64,000 nucleotides of DNA from the NCBI GenBank assembly GCA_963210315.1, contig OY723290.1:1488001-1552000 (forward strand). The letters run 5' to 3'. Positions 41,109 through 52,200 of this stretch are shown here, piece after piece. Source of the DNA: Rhynchopus euleeides (lineage: Eukaryota; Euglenozoa; Diplonemea; Diplonemida; Diplonemidae). Position numbers and translations under genes: made by a program. The notes below the pieces were generated by a model. That model saw only the letters and a list, made by a program, of their open reading frames with translations, was not told the DNA's origin and did not search any database. Each line of letters begins with the position of its first letter. The first letter of the stretch is position 1.

Positions 41109-44100
41109 ATGCCACGCCCGCCGCCTGAGGGCTATGTCGCAGGGGCGCCAGTGATGCACGCCGACCCCGACGAGGGGTGGGCCGAAGGGCACATCGCCTC
41201 GGTTAGAGGGGCCGGGGAGGCAGCCCTGGTGACGGTCTCACCAGCTATGCGCGAGTTCACAACAGACCAGGTCGTGCAGCTGGATGACAGCCCGACAGGC
41301 CTCCCTGCTGACGACCTCGCCGACATCACGACCCTCCACGAAGCCACGGTGCTCCGGGAGGTGAAGAGCGCCTTCGAGTCAGGTAAGTGCCTCCTCCGGG
41401 TATCAGCCGATGCTGTCCTGTCCATCAACCCCTACACGTCAGACCTCCCTGGGGGCGGGCTCTACTCGTTGGAGCGTCTGCACCCACCGGCCAGCGCAGA
41501 CACGCTGCACGACAGGCAGGCGCGTGAGGCTGAGGCTGAGAAGCATCTTCGGGCACACCCCTGTGGGCTTGCCAGGGAGGCGCTTGGGAGGGCAGCCGCG
41601 TCGCAGGGTTTTGCAGAGTCGAGGAGCTCGACGATTGTCGTGACGGGTGAGAGCGGGTCGGGGAAGACGGAGTGCACAAAGGGCCTCCTGAACTATATCC
41701 TGCGGCACTGCGAGGTGGAGGGTGGAGGGGCTGCCCCCTCCTCCGGCTCACCCTCCGCACCCGACCTGGCATCGCGCATCGCGGCAGCGGGGGACGTGCT
41801 GGAGGTTTTAGGCAATGCGAAGACCCTCCGCAACGACAACTCCTCGCGCTTCGGCCGCCTCCTCTCCCTCTACTTCGCAGGGCCGGCGCAGCCGGGCGGT
41901 ACGGAGGGTGCTGCGGGTGGGGCGGCGGCTGCGCCGCCGCGCCCGGTGCTGCTGGGGGCTGCGGTCGACACCTTCCTGTTTGAGTTCTCCAGGGTGGTGC
42001 GCCACGCCGCGACGGATCGGAATTTCCACGTCTTCTACGCTATGGTGAAGGGTGCTGACGCCGGGGCCAAGCAGGCCCTCTTTGGGCGGGGCGCGCTCCG
42101 GGCGCAGGAGTTTGCCTGCCTCACACCTGGGAGCAGCAACCTCGCCCGCGGCGTGTCGGACACCGGGAACTGGCTGCGGTTCACCGCAGGGCTGGAGGCC
42201 CTGGGCGCCGGGCCCCTCCAGGTGCGTGAGGGTGTGATGCCGATCCTCGCGGCAGTGATGAACCTGTCGAACGTCACCTTCCTCGAGTCGCCAGCACACC
42301 CCTCCGCCAGCGCCAACGCCGCACCCCATGCTGAGATAGACACCGCCGGGTGGGATGCCCTGCAACTGGCTGCTTCGAATCTCGGCGTGCCCCCGCCCAT
42401 CCTCGAGGCGCTCCTGGTTCAGTCCACCGTGCGCGACAAGGCCTCTGCCAGCCCCAAGGCAGTCATCACCGTGCGGCACACCGTGGCGAAGGCAGAGTCT
42501 ATGAGGTCCGGTTTGCAGCAGCATCTCTACGCATCGCTGGTGCGGCACATCACGAGGCTGATCACCGCACAGCTCGGAGGCGCTGCGGCGGGGAGGCGCG
42601 GTGGGGCGAGCGGTGGCGGTGCGGAGGGGCGCATCGCCCTCCTGGACCTGTTCGGCTATGAGGACTGCCGCGACACCCGGGGGGGGCGGTGCAAGGGGGA
42701 GAACTACTTCGAGCAGTTTCTGATCAACTTTGCGAATGAGAAGATCCAGTCGATTTACGTCGACTCCGTCTTCAAAAACCTCGAGGAGCGCCTCGTGAGG
42801 GATGGCGTGGGCTTCCGAGATGACGCCATCCCGCGGTATGAAGACAACACAGGGTGTGTCGACCTGATAGCCGACGAGCGGAAGGGGCTTCTGCGCTCCC
42901 TCGAGGATGAGTGCATCCTGTCGATGCAGCGCTACACCACCGATGCGATGTATTATGAGAAGCTGACTGCCGCGTTTGTTGGCCCGCAGCAGCAGCGGCT
43001 GAACCCCTTCTTCTCCATCCCGAGGGTGCGCGCGCAGCGTGCGCAGCAGGGTGTTGAGGCGGTGCCGATCCACTTCACGGTGTCGCATTATGCAGGAGAC
43101 GTGACGTACAACGTGGATGGCTTCATCGAGAAGAACAAGGCTCCCCTTAGAGAGGAGGCGCGTGCGACGCTCGCATCCCGCGCGTCGCAGCCGGAGGTGA
43201 AGGAAATCCTGTCTGGTGCGTCGGGTGGTGAAACCCTCAACTCGAAGAAGTTCCGCGAGTCGCTGAAGGAGTTGACAGCCGTGCTGGAGGATGGGGCGGT
43301 GCTGTTTGTGCGGTGTGTCAAGCCCAACGCGCAGAAGCGTGCCGGTGTCTTTGAAGGCGCGCTGGTTCTGTCGCAGCTGGTGAGCAATGCGGTGCTGCCC
43401 TCTGTGATGCTGGAGAAGGCGTCGCCCCGAGGTGTGTCGCACCGCCTCTTTGCCCTGCGGCACCGCCCCGTGCTGTACGCGCGGCGGAATGTCGTGGCGC
43501 TGCAGCCCTCCTCTCGCATCCGCACCTTCATCGACATGTGCCGTGACATCCGGCGGCGGGTCATCGCCCTGCAGGCTGCGTCCGGCAAGCGGAAGTACGC
43601 AGGGCACCCGCTGGAGGAGGCGTTGCAGGTCGGCACACACGACAGTGTGTATATGCTTCCCGGTGTGGGCGATGTGCTGCGTGTGCTCACCCAGGAGGGG
43701 GAGCGTGCTGCGGCAGGTGTGGTCAGCAAGGTCTTCGTGGGGTACCGTGCCCGCAGGAAGGTGGCGCAGCGGCGCTGCCTGCGTGAGGCTGCTGTGATGC
43801 AGGCGGCGGCGCGGCAGAAGGCAGAGGCTGCAGCGGCAGCGCGGCGGGCTGTGGATGCGGAGCGGCGGCGGCAGGAGGCTGGGCAGGCAGCGCAGCGTGC
43901 TGCAGCGGCAAAGAAGCTGGCAAGGCGTGTCGAGGTGACGAGGGGCATCGAGGCGGACCGCGCGATGTATGCCTACAAGGCACACAAGCAGCTGGACCTC
44001 CTGGTGCGCTACATCACAAACCACGACAGGGAGTGGGATGCGCACGAGCAGGGCTGGCTGGAGGAGGAACTCACTCGGCAGGAGGTGGAGGAGGCTGTGC

Positions 44101-44705
44101 GCAAGCGGCGCATTGCAGAGCACGAAGCGCGGATGAAGGCAATCCACACACGGAGCATCGAGAAGGAGCAGCAGCGGGCGGCGCGTGAAGACGAGGTGCT
44201 GCGGCAGAAGCGCGAGGCTGAGCGTCGCAGGACAGAAAAAGCACGCGCCCAGGCTGCAAAGCGGTACGAGCAGGAGCTGCGCCAGAAGGAACAGGCTGCA
44301 GTGCAGGAGCAGCGGGGCCGCTTCCGGAACATGCGGCGTGCAGATGAAGAGGCTGCCTCCATAGCGTCGCTCCGCAGGCGCGAAGCTTCGCTCGACAAAG
44401 ACACGGCGAAGCGGAAGAAGACTGAGCTCCTCGAGCTCTCTGCCCTGTCCATCCGCCGCGACCGCAAGGCCGCACAGTCGCAGGGCCTTGCCGAATCAGC
44501 AAGCTTCGACGTGCAGCGCGCCACATGGCAGCGTGAGGAGTTCCACTCCGCCCTCCTATTCATGGAGCGCGAGAGCAACCACGTGTGCAGCTTCAACGAC
44601 ATCTCCCGCACTGCATCCCCCAGCCCACGGCCCTCGCCCAGCGTGCTGCCCTACACCGATGTGGTACATGCGGATGTCGTCAGAGGCCTGCAGCGGGTCA
44701 GCTAG
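41109..44705 (+). CDS. Myosin heavy chain, single-motor, class unassigned
   Basis: This 1198-residue actin motor has a short N-terminal extension, then the motor domain. Visible are the P-loop GESGSGKT (180-187), switch I NDNSSRFG (242-249), switch II DLFGYE (513-518; most myosins have GFE), the relay-type YFEQFLINFANEKIQ, and the RCVKPN motif ahead of the SH region. An IQ-like motif lies near 868-890 (VGYRARRKVAQRRC). The tail (890-1150) is rich in Ala, Arg, Glu and Gln and probably a coiled coil or single alpha helix. No MyTH4, FERM or SH3 domain is seen, so it may bind cargo through the helical tail. I chose the ATG at 41109; the open frame extends upstream only through a GTG. The other strand also shows a 779-codon frame, which I regard as a shadow of codon bias. 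Confidence 0.95.
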   Translation: MPRPPPEGYVAGAPVMHADPDEGWAEGHIASVRGAGEAALVTVSPAMREFTTDQVVQLDDSPTGLPADDLADITTLHEATVLREVKSAFESGKCLLRVSADAVLSINPYTSDLPGGGLYSLERLHPPASADTLHDRQAREAEAEKHLRAHPCGLAREALGRAAASQGFAESRSSTIVVTGESGSGKTECTKGLLNYILRHCEVEGGGAAPSSGSPSAPDLASRIAAAGDVLEVLGNAKTLRNDNSSRFGRLLSLYFAGPAQPGGTEGAAGGAAAAPPRPVLLGAAVDTFLFEFSRVVRHAATDRNFHVFYAMVKGADAGAKQALFGRGALRAQEFACLTPGSSNLARGVSDTGNWLRFTAGLEALGAGPLQVREGVMPILAAVMNLSNVTFLESPAHPSASANAAPHAEIDTAGWDALQLAASNLGVPPPILEALLVQSTVRDKASASPKAVITVRHTVAKAESMRSGLQQHLYASLVRHITRLITAQLGGAAAGRRGGASGGGAEGRIALLDLFGYEDCRDTRGGRCKGENYFEQFLINFANEKIQSIYVDSVFKNLEERLVRDGVGFRDDAIPRYEDNTGCVDLIADERKGLLRSLEDECILSMQRYTTDAMYYEKLTAAFVGPQQQRLNPFFSIPRVRAQRAQQGVEAVPIHFTVSHYAGDVTYNVDGFIEKNKAPLREEARATLASRASQPEVKEILSGASGGETLNSKKFRESLKELTAVLEDGAVLFVRCVKPNAQKRAGVFEGALVLSQLVSNAVLPSVMLEKASPRGVSHRLFALRHRPVLYARRNVVALQPSSRIRTFIDMCRDIRRRVIALQAASGKRKYAGHPLEEALQVGTHDSVYMLPGVGDVLRVLTQEGERAAAGVVSKVFVGYRARRKVAQRRCLREAAVMQAAARQKAEAAAAARRAVDAERRRQEAGQAAQRAAAAKKLARRVEVTRGIEADRAMYAYKAHKQLDLLVRYITNHDREWDAHEQGWLEEELTRQEVEEAVRKRRIAEHEARMKAIHTRSIEKEQQRAAREDEVLRQKREAERRRTEKARAQAAKRYEQELRQKEQAAVQEQRGRFRNMRRADEEAASIASLRRREASLDKDTAKRKKTELLELSALSIRRDRKAAQSQGLAESASFDVQRATWQREEFHSALLFMERESNHVCSFNDISRTASPSPRPSPSVLPYTDVVHADVVRGLQRVS

Positions 44706-45368
44706 CAAGGCAGCGCACCGCGCTGTCTGGCCAGGAAGGAGTGCGGCACACACAGCCCTGTGTTGTGGCAGCTGTGTGAGTTAGAGCTTACTGTATTGGG
44801 AGGTACGGCCCCTCACCCCACCACCCTTGCCAGCGCACTGCCGCTGAGGGAGAATACGGGGTGGGGCCTGAGGAGGCCTGGGCCAGTGTTAGCAAACCTC
44901 GCCTTGGGGTTATGTTGTCTCCGAAAAGGCACGCGCCACGCACACCTTCAGCGCCTCTCTGTTTCGGTGCGGGTGTTTTTCTCAATAGATTCAAAGCCAG
45001 CATGGATGGGAGCCCCAGGCATGCCCTGTGCAAGTGAGGGTGCTCTGAGGGTCATTTCCCCAATGCGGTGCCAGCTTCTTTGCAAAGCAGAGCGTTTTAG
45101 ACAGCCCCTGTCTACTCCTGCCCCTGCTGCGTTATATAGAACGAGACTGTGTGGATGGATCTGGTTGCCCCTCACCCCCACACCCCCCGTCTCAGCTGCT
45201 CTGCAGCCTTGCATGATCTGCGCGCTCTACCGGGGGGATTAGATGCGTTGGATACGTTAACCGTTGCGACTGCTACAGGTCTGCCTTGCACACAGCACTG
45301 CACTCCCACAGCAGGCCACCCGCAACCCTGCAGGGCTGTGTGACGGCACACCTGCCCCTGCGCACGCC
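44706..45368. other. Intergenic between myosin and kelch genes
   Basis: About 660 bp without a recognised gene, repeat or element. Confidence 0.6.
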
Positions 45369-47368
45369 ATGGCACGGGGGCCTCGAGGCTCCACCGCCGG
45401 GAGGAATGCCGCAGATGCCGCAAAGAGCAAGCTGAGCGGCGTGAGCGTCGACGGCGACGCGTCGCCCCCCTCCGCTTCCGACGGGCAGGAGAAGGCACCC
45501 GAGTGGGTGCAGCTCGCCTACGGGCAGGCCCCATCACGGAGGTACTCCCACGCCGCCTGCCCCTACGCGGGGGGGATGGTGGTGGTTGGGGGGTGCGACG
45601 AGAGCCGCACGCAGAAGGGCCCGCTCCCGGTGTCCCGCTTCTCCGTGCAGCCCTCCCCCAGCTGGGACGGGCAGGACACCGCCGCCGACACAGCCACCTA
45701 CCCCCTGACGCAGCACTGCGTCTGCGTCAACACAGCGCAGGATGCCGTCTTCATCGTGGGTGGCTGGAACCCTGTCACATGCAAGCGGAAACACCCCGTC
45801 TGGATGCTGAAGGACGGCAGCATCTCGCAGTGCGACGAGCGGTTCACCGGGGCAGGCCCTGGCGGGGTCACCTTCTCTGCAGCATCCTGCCACAAGAACA
45901 CACTCTATGTCTTTGGGGGGTGCACCCGCGAGCTCGAGAACACCCTATGGTACGTGGAGGCTGACGGCGGGTCCTGGGGCTCTGCAACCGCCGGCAGCTC
46001 CACACCCTCCAAACGCAGCTCACACTGCATGGCCTCCGTCACCCAGGGCCTCGTGGTGCACGGGGGCCGGTCGGAGCAAGGGGCACCTCTCGGCGATGCT
46101 TATTTATACGAGGCAGATGTCAGCAGGTGGGTGGCCCTCCCAAGCAGCACAGGTGCTGTGCAGCCTGCACCACGGTATGGGCATGTCATGGCGTCATACG
46201 GCACGAAGGTGTACATCCATGGCGGCGTCACACACGGAGGGCTGCACCTCGACGACCTGTATGAGCTGGATGTCAGCACCGAGGCCTGGGTGCAGATCTC
46301 CGCGGGAGGCACCCCGTCGCCCCGCAGCTACCACAGCCTGGTGTTTGCATGCGGCACGCTGTGCCTCTTCGGAGGCAGGCTTGGCCCGCCCCATCCCTCG
46401 GCAGCGGTGAGCCTGGTGATGTCCACCGATGCCATATCCTTTACAGCTGAGGAGTCTGCTGACAAAGGTGCCTCGGTGGCCTCAGACGAGCTCCACATGC
46501 TCCGCCTCCTGGAAGACGAGGTATGATGTGTAATGTGTCGTTGTGTGTGTGACTGGCAGTGGAGATCACACCAAGAGCAAGCGCTCGGTGTTGTCTGCGC
46601 TGTTATAAAAAGATTCACGTGTGTGTGGGACTCCTCTCCAGTTCTCGGTACTTCCGGACCTTCGTGTTCTCCCCCTTCGCCGCTGCTGCCCCCTTCACCC
46701 TCGACGATGACCCCAGCACTGTGGACGCCCATGGGTTCACGACGCTGACATCCACTGCATGGGCCCGCCCCTCGTGTAGTCCCGAGGGGAAGAAGATGTC
46801 CTCCGGTCTTTGTCGCCCCTCCACGAGGTGTGGCTTCTCCACCTCCGGTGTCAGGCCTGCGGCAACCCCCAACGGCACAAGCGCATCTCTCACCGCGTCG
46901 TGTCGAAGCGACTGCACCCTCCCATGCGCACACTGCACAGCGTGTTGTTCAAAGACGTCGAGTTCACTGTCACACAGCGCACACTTCTGCCCCTTGCCGA
47001 ACATTGCCACTCCTAGACGGAGGCGAAGGTCCGCCACAAATGGCAGCGGGGCGATGTGGGTGGCTCGCGTGGGGTGTCCGGCGAGGTGCGCCCCACTTTG
47101 GCCGAGTAGCAACGACCGGAGATCCACCGCATTAGCTGTCTCAAGGAGGCGGTTGTACTGCCCCTCCAGCACCCCCGTCGACAGGACACGCTGCTCGGGG
47201 GGGCTGTGGAGCGAAGGGTTTGGATCTGTCTGTGTTTGCTCGGAAACAGAGGTCGGTGTGGCGTGTTGTGTTGTGTTGTGTGTGCCCCACCCACCTGCTC
47301 CCCAACAGGCTGATATGGATGTGGAGTCGCGGCGCACCGACAGTGCCTATGAGGAGTCCGAAGGGTGA
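45369..47368 (+). CDS. Kelch-repeat protein, two exons
   Basis: The predicted exons are 45369-46520 and 47309-47368, giving 403 residues. At least five kelch blades are visible, each with a double-Gly and a distant Trp: VVVGG, VFIVGGW, LYVFGG...W, GLVVHGG, KVYIHGG...W, LCLFGG. They would form one beta-propeller for protein binding, with a short acidic tail. Partners are unknown. The exon 1 boundary is GAG|GTATGA, and exon 2 follows CCCAACAG, both in phase 0 and like other introns here. If unspliced, the protein stops one codon after the boundary at 385 residues. The intron is 788 bp, far longer than its neighbours, because it contains a LINE fragment on the opposite strand. Kelch assignment is firm; the splice is likely but needs RNA evidence. 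Confidence 0.85.
46521..47308 (+). other. Kelch gene intron (788 bp) hosting a LINE fragment
   Basis: It starts GTATGATG and ends CCCCAACAG. Without the LINE fragment it would be close to the 75-273 bp seen for the other introns. Confidence 0.7.
46556..47240 (-). mobile_element. 5'-truncated non-LTR retrotransposon (LINE) 3' end
   Basis: The - strand frame ending in TGA at 46615 encodes the C-terminal tail of a non-LTR reverse transcriptase protein. It shows RLRLG, then a zinc knuckle CxxC...H...C (KCALCDSELD...HAVQCAHGR), RHD.VRDAL, a RPEDIFF and a VDVSVVNPW motif, the usual order in these proteins. After the stop comes about 60 bp of non-coding tail, ending near a TG-rich target. The polymerase part is missing, so it is 5'-truncated and immobile. 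Its 3' tail recurs at 47458-47530 and 49675-49757. The exact 5' limit is uncertain. Confidence 0.78.
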
Positions 47369-47457
47369 GGAGGTGCACCGAAGCGGGGTTGTCAGCTTGC
47401 GCCTCGTTGCCTCCCTGCGTGCTGCTGTCCGGCTTGCCGTGTCCACAGGGTGGGGTG

Positions 47458-47530
47458 TCGGAGATGGCCCCAAGAGCATGTGCTCGTTGTGTTGTGTCCG
47501 CCTATAAAAGTATCAGATATGCGCGCGGGT
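47458..47530. repeat. Diverged copy of the LINE 3' tail
   Basis: It shares GGAGAT, CAAGAGCA.G.GCTC and TATAAAAG with the tail at 46559-46620. It lies 250 bp upstream of the CLK start codon, and the TATAAAA could also act as a promoter element; this is not resolved. Confidence 0.55.
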
Positions 47531-47784
47531 GTTTGTGTAGGTTCCCGCCTATTCAGCCCGTCGTGCAAATAGCCATTTACACACTGCCTATCGGCTGTGG
47601 TTTGGGGTCGATCTCTCAGAGAAGAAGGTGACACGGAGTTTCTGGTTATTCCAGGTGCGCCAGCAGGCCAGAAGCCCACCCCCCCACCCCTCGCTTGAGC
47701 CCTGCCCTGCCACTGTGCTGTTTGCCACCCTGTGTCACACACACCCTCCTGCAGTGCCGTGGGGTTTGTTGCACCACACAACTG

Positions 47785-49270
47785 ATGGACGGCTCCACGA
47801 TGTCTGACGCCACCAAAAGCAACTACGTCGCCCCGGCAGGGACAAAGGCCGAGGAGACCACAACACAGCCCAAGCGCCTGAGCGGCGGGAAGCGGTCACG
47901 CGCGCCGAGCAACCACCAGGAGACGGCAGCAACGACTGAGCGGACGAAGAAGAAGACATACACACCGCACCAGAGCAAGGAGACCGGGCACTATCACGTG
48001 GTGCTGGGGGATGACGTCGAGGGGACCCCTGACGTTCACCGCTGGAAGATCCTGGACCTGATTGGGGAGGGTACGTTTGCGAAGGTGATTGAGGCGTGGG
48101 ACCGGAAGCGCAAGGCGTATGTTGCCATCAAGCTCGTCCGCTCCATCGAGAAGTACACGCGTGATGCCAAGTTTGAGATTGGCATCCTGCACAGAATCAA
48201 GATGGACGACACACAGGACTTTTACCCCACCATCAAGTACCGCACGTACTTCCCGGCACAGTCGAAGCTGTCCGGCACCCACATGTGCATTGTGTTCCCG
48301 AAGCTCGGGTTCTGCCTGCTGGACTACCTCAACCGCTGCGGCACCTTCCAGATCCACGAGATTGCGCACATCGCGTGGCAGATGGGTGCGGCTCTCAACT
48401 ACCTGCACGCACACCTCAAGCTCATCCACACCGACCTGAAGCCGGAGAACATCTTGCTGGAGGAGCCTGTCGAGACTGTGGGGAAGAGCGGGGTATGTCG
48501 CTGCATTGCACCATTGGGGCTATGTTTGAATTGCCCTCCCCCACCCCTGCCCCCCTTCATCACACGCGTGTCCTCTGGAATGCACTTCACATTTTTCGCT
48601 TTTTTTACAGGTGCGCCACTACAACCTGCCGCCCAAGACCAAGATCCGTGTGATCGACTTTGGCGGGACGACTGACGAGAGGCACAGCCGCACGACTGTC
48701 GTGTCGACACGTCACTACCGTGCCCCCGAGGTGATCCTGGGGTGCGGCTGGATGTGGGCGGCAGACATCTGGAGTGTCGGGTGCATCCTGCTGGAGCTGC
48801 TGACGGGGCGCCTGCTCTACGACACCCACGAGAACCGCGAGCACCTGTGCCTGATGGAGCACACCCTCGGGAAGTTCCCTGGCTGGCTGACGGAGTTCAT
48901 GGCCCCGGAGCACGGGAAGTACTTCAACGACCGCGAGCTGGACTTCAACTGGACGAAGGACCGCGTGCACGCCAAGAGCGCAGAGAAGATGCGCAGGACG
49001 CAGCCCATCGCCAACATGGTTGCGGACAAGGACTTCCTGGACCTTCTCCAGCAGTGCCTGACCTACGACAAGACACGCCGCATCCGCGCACACGGGATCA
49101 TGTACCACCCCTTCGTGCTGAAGAACTACCCGGAGGCAGCAGCGATGAACGCAAAGCGCGAGCAGTACGAGAAGTCGAACTTCGGGCACATCCTGGGTGC
49201 CCCCGACACCCCGTCCCGGGTTCGCGATCCGAGCTACACCCCTTTCCCGGAGGCAACGTACGCGCGGTGA
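47785..49270 (+). CDS. CLK/LAMMER-type dual-specificity protein kinase
   Basis: Exons 47785-48492 and 48611-49270 give 455 residues. CLK kinases phosphorylate SR splicing factors in the nucleus. The N-terminal 80 residues are basic and disordered. The kinase domain has the glycine loop GEGTFAKV, catalytic Lys116 in VAIK, the HTDLKPEN loop (215-222) typical of CLK, DFG at 252-254, and STRHYRAPEV, which is characteristic of this family. The LAMMER-motif position reads EHLCLMEHTLG (313-323), a clear departure from the consensus, so the name is kept loosely. The C-terminal tail continues about 60 residues after the domain. The first of two in-frame ATGs (47785, 47800) is used. The intron is phase 0, GTATGT...TTTTACAG, and lies between the catalytic loop and DFG. 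The family assignment is confident. Confidence 0.93.
48493..48610 (+). other. CLK kinase intron (118 bp)
   Basis: GTATGT at the start and a T-rich tract ending TTTTACAG. Its removal joins the kinase subdomains exactly. Confidence 0.95.
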
Positions 49271-52200
49271 GGGGCCTCAGCCCCAACCGGGGCAGACGTG
49301 CCTGACGCCAGGGAGAGAGGGATGCAGGGTAAGCCACCAACCCCCACTCGCGCCGCACCCCACGCCCACCCTCCCCACCCAACCACACCCCCCCACCGCC
49401 CCCCCAAACAAAATGTCACGCAAAGTTCTGCTGACGAAGCCAACGAACATTCGCCCACCGACCCCACCCCACCCCACCCCACACACACCCATGCTCATCT
49501 CCCCTCCCCCCCTGTCTCCCACCCTCGCTCCGGAGGGAAGGATGCGAACCCCCTTGGGGGTGGACACACCTCACGGCTTGAGGCTACTGAGTGTCGGGTC
49601 GACAGCAGTAAGCGTGGAGTGGGTTTAGATTAGACCCAGAACTCCTTTGGGGGGATTAGGAGAGGGTGCCTGTGTGTAGTGGAGATCACATCAAGAGCAA
49701 GTGCTCAGTGTGTGTGTCTACACTATTATAAAAAGATTCACGTGTGTGTGGAAGAGTCGAAGGAGGTGAGAAAGGGGAGGTGCAGAGGGGGTAGTCGGGT
49801 GGTGGTGGGGTGAATTATGTAAACAAAACAGCACAGTGTACGTTTCTCCCCCCTCCTCCTCCTCCTCTTAGTCCCCCCTCCCCCCCTGTGATATTCTTGT
49901 TTGCAGAACACAGGCAAATCATATCGGGATACAACAGTATGTCCCTCCCGTGACTCTTCCCCCCCCCCCCCCCCCCTCCCCCCTCCTGCAAGCTGCGTCT
50001 GTTTTCTCAAAGCATATTTTGCAGCCTGCTCAACAGCTTCCTGATTTCTTTTTGATTGGCTGCAGTGTGTGCCTGATCCGGGGGGCCTGGCCTGGGCCCC
50101 TTGGTAGGGATGCGAAAAGAGTGTTTGTGAAACACTCCTAGTTACGCAGCGACGGAGCAGCAAGCGGAAGTCGCGGAGTATCTATGGAAATCGTTGGGCT
50201 GAGGAGGGGGTTGGGGCCCAAAGGGTCCCAACCCCCCTCCTCACTCCCCTGCTTTGTTCAAAATAAGCCACCCCACCCCACCCCCCTTCCCCTGCACCAC
50301 CACCCACCCCCCCTCCCCCGCCGCCCAGGCCCCCCACCCGGGACCCAGCTGGCGCATTCGAGCCTTCTTTGGAGAAAAGATGAATGCCAAAAAAAATCAA
50401 AAAATACCACAAAAAGGCTTTTGAAGGGCCCTGGCTTGCCTTTCCCCGCCCCCTTTTTATTCCACTGATCGTCCCCCCCCCCCCTTTTCTTAGTTGACTT
50501 TTCTTTTACTAGATGCATTTCTTTGTCCATTTCCCCCCATGCTCCCATGCTGCCCCCCCCCCTCCCCGCACACCGCCTGTCCCACTCTGATATCGTGCCG
50601 CCACCCCGCCCCCTCGGTGTGCCCTACACTATTACAAAAACAAAGGATTCACGTGGAGAGTGTTGGATCGACCAAGCGTGTGTGTTCTGAGGGATCAGCG
50701 TCTTCGCCAGAGAATGGTGTGGTTCGTTGAGTCGGGAGGGGGGTGGTGGGTAGGGCCTGCCTGCCTGGACACATCTGTAGGCCAGCCAAGCAAGCTTGAC
50801 TGGGCGAACCGTGGGGATGTGCGCTGGAGAAACATGCGATATTATAAACGAAAAAAATACCTGCGATGGCGGCACGCACGCATGACAGATTCGACTCTAT
50901 CAGGGTTGTTTATAAAGCAGGTTGGACCTTGAGGGTCACACCCTTCACCCGACCCCCGGGATTTCACACACGCCTGTGCGCAGGCAAATGTGATGAAAAC
51001 CGACCGCCCTTGCAGGGTCTCTCTGTCAGCTGGTGCAAGGGGCCCAACCCCTCACCCCCCCCCCCCCCCCCACTCTCCACGTTTGCTAGAATAACCCCCA
51101 AACAACATCCCCCTATCTGGGTTGCGCACCCCCCCCTACCCCCTGTCTGCTGCCCACAACCACCCGCGGGTGTGGCCTTGGGGGGCGACCGGGTTAGCTG
51201 TTATAGAGACCCCCCTCCCTCCTTCCATAGTTTGTGATTCGGTGGGATGGGGGTTTGCCAAAAGGGATGTTCTGCACAATGAAGGAAAACCTGGCGCGAA
51301 CAGAAGCAGCCCCCCAAAAGGCATTCCGAACCCCAGGTTGCCAGGAAGGGGGTTCGGCCTTCGTGCAAAGTGTGTGTTTTTTTTCTTTTTTTGGTTAGAA
51401 ACATCTGATTTGGTTCAGAAGCCAGAAAAAAAAAACACGGCTCCCACAGAGGCTGTCCTAAACACGGACAAAATTAAGTTGAAAATGAAAAAAATACCTG
51501 AACGCGTGCGGGTTGGGAGGATCTCAGGGACTGAACCTGAAACCCATCCACCCGCTCACTCGCTCATCAGCCCTGCCCACCCCCCACGCACCGCGCACCC
51601 ATCGACATGTCAACCCTGTGTTGTGTGTAGAGACGAACTTAACCCTGCCTGCCGTATCCTCCCAACCGCCCCCCCCTTCGCTTGCAACAGCCGATGTTTG
51701 CCGGATTGTTTTGCCAGAGCGACCGCCCTGTGGCGTTTTGCTCGACCCTCTTTTTTCTTCTGTTTCAAACTCTTTACCAGCGCAAGACTTGAAGGCGGAG
51801 GCAGTGGGGGAGCAGCTTCTCCCACCAGGGCAAACCACAAAACCACTCCCTCCCGCCCCCCCCTTCTCCCTGTTGCAAATGGAATAAAACAACATCGCTC
51901 AGCCTTGCTGAGAAGCGTCGTCCCGCCACAATTTTTTGTTGATACCCCACAGGATTCTGGTGGACAGGACTGTGCACTCCATCCCCACCACCACCCCTCC
52001 GCTCCCCCCCCCCCCCCCCCAGACAAACAAGGCCCTCACTGCCCCCACCCCCCGCCCCCACCCACCCGCACCGCCCTTCCTTGCCCGTCTATCTCTGTTC
52101 ATTCTTCAACCATATGGTGGGAGCGTGTCCGATTTGACTTGGTCAGGGCGATTCTGAAATGTTCTCACCACGGTGACACCCACACATGCCACCAGACGGG

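Noticed and set aside
41808..44147. 779-codon open frame on the - strand opposite myosin
   Set aside because: It is a mirror of the GC-rich third codon positions of the myosin gene; it has no domain and a composition of His, Leu and Arg typical of such shadows.
46700..47200. Treating the - strand frame in the kelch intron as an independent host gene
   Set aside because: The zinc knuckle and RPEDIFF...VDVSVVNPW pattern is that of LINE reverse transcriptase tails, and the fragment lacks the polymerase.
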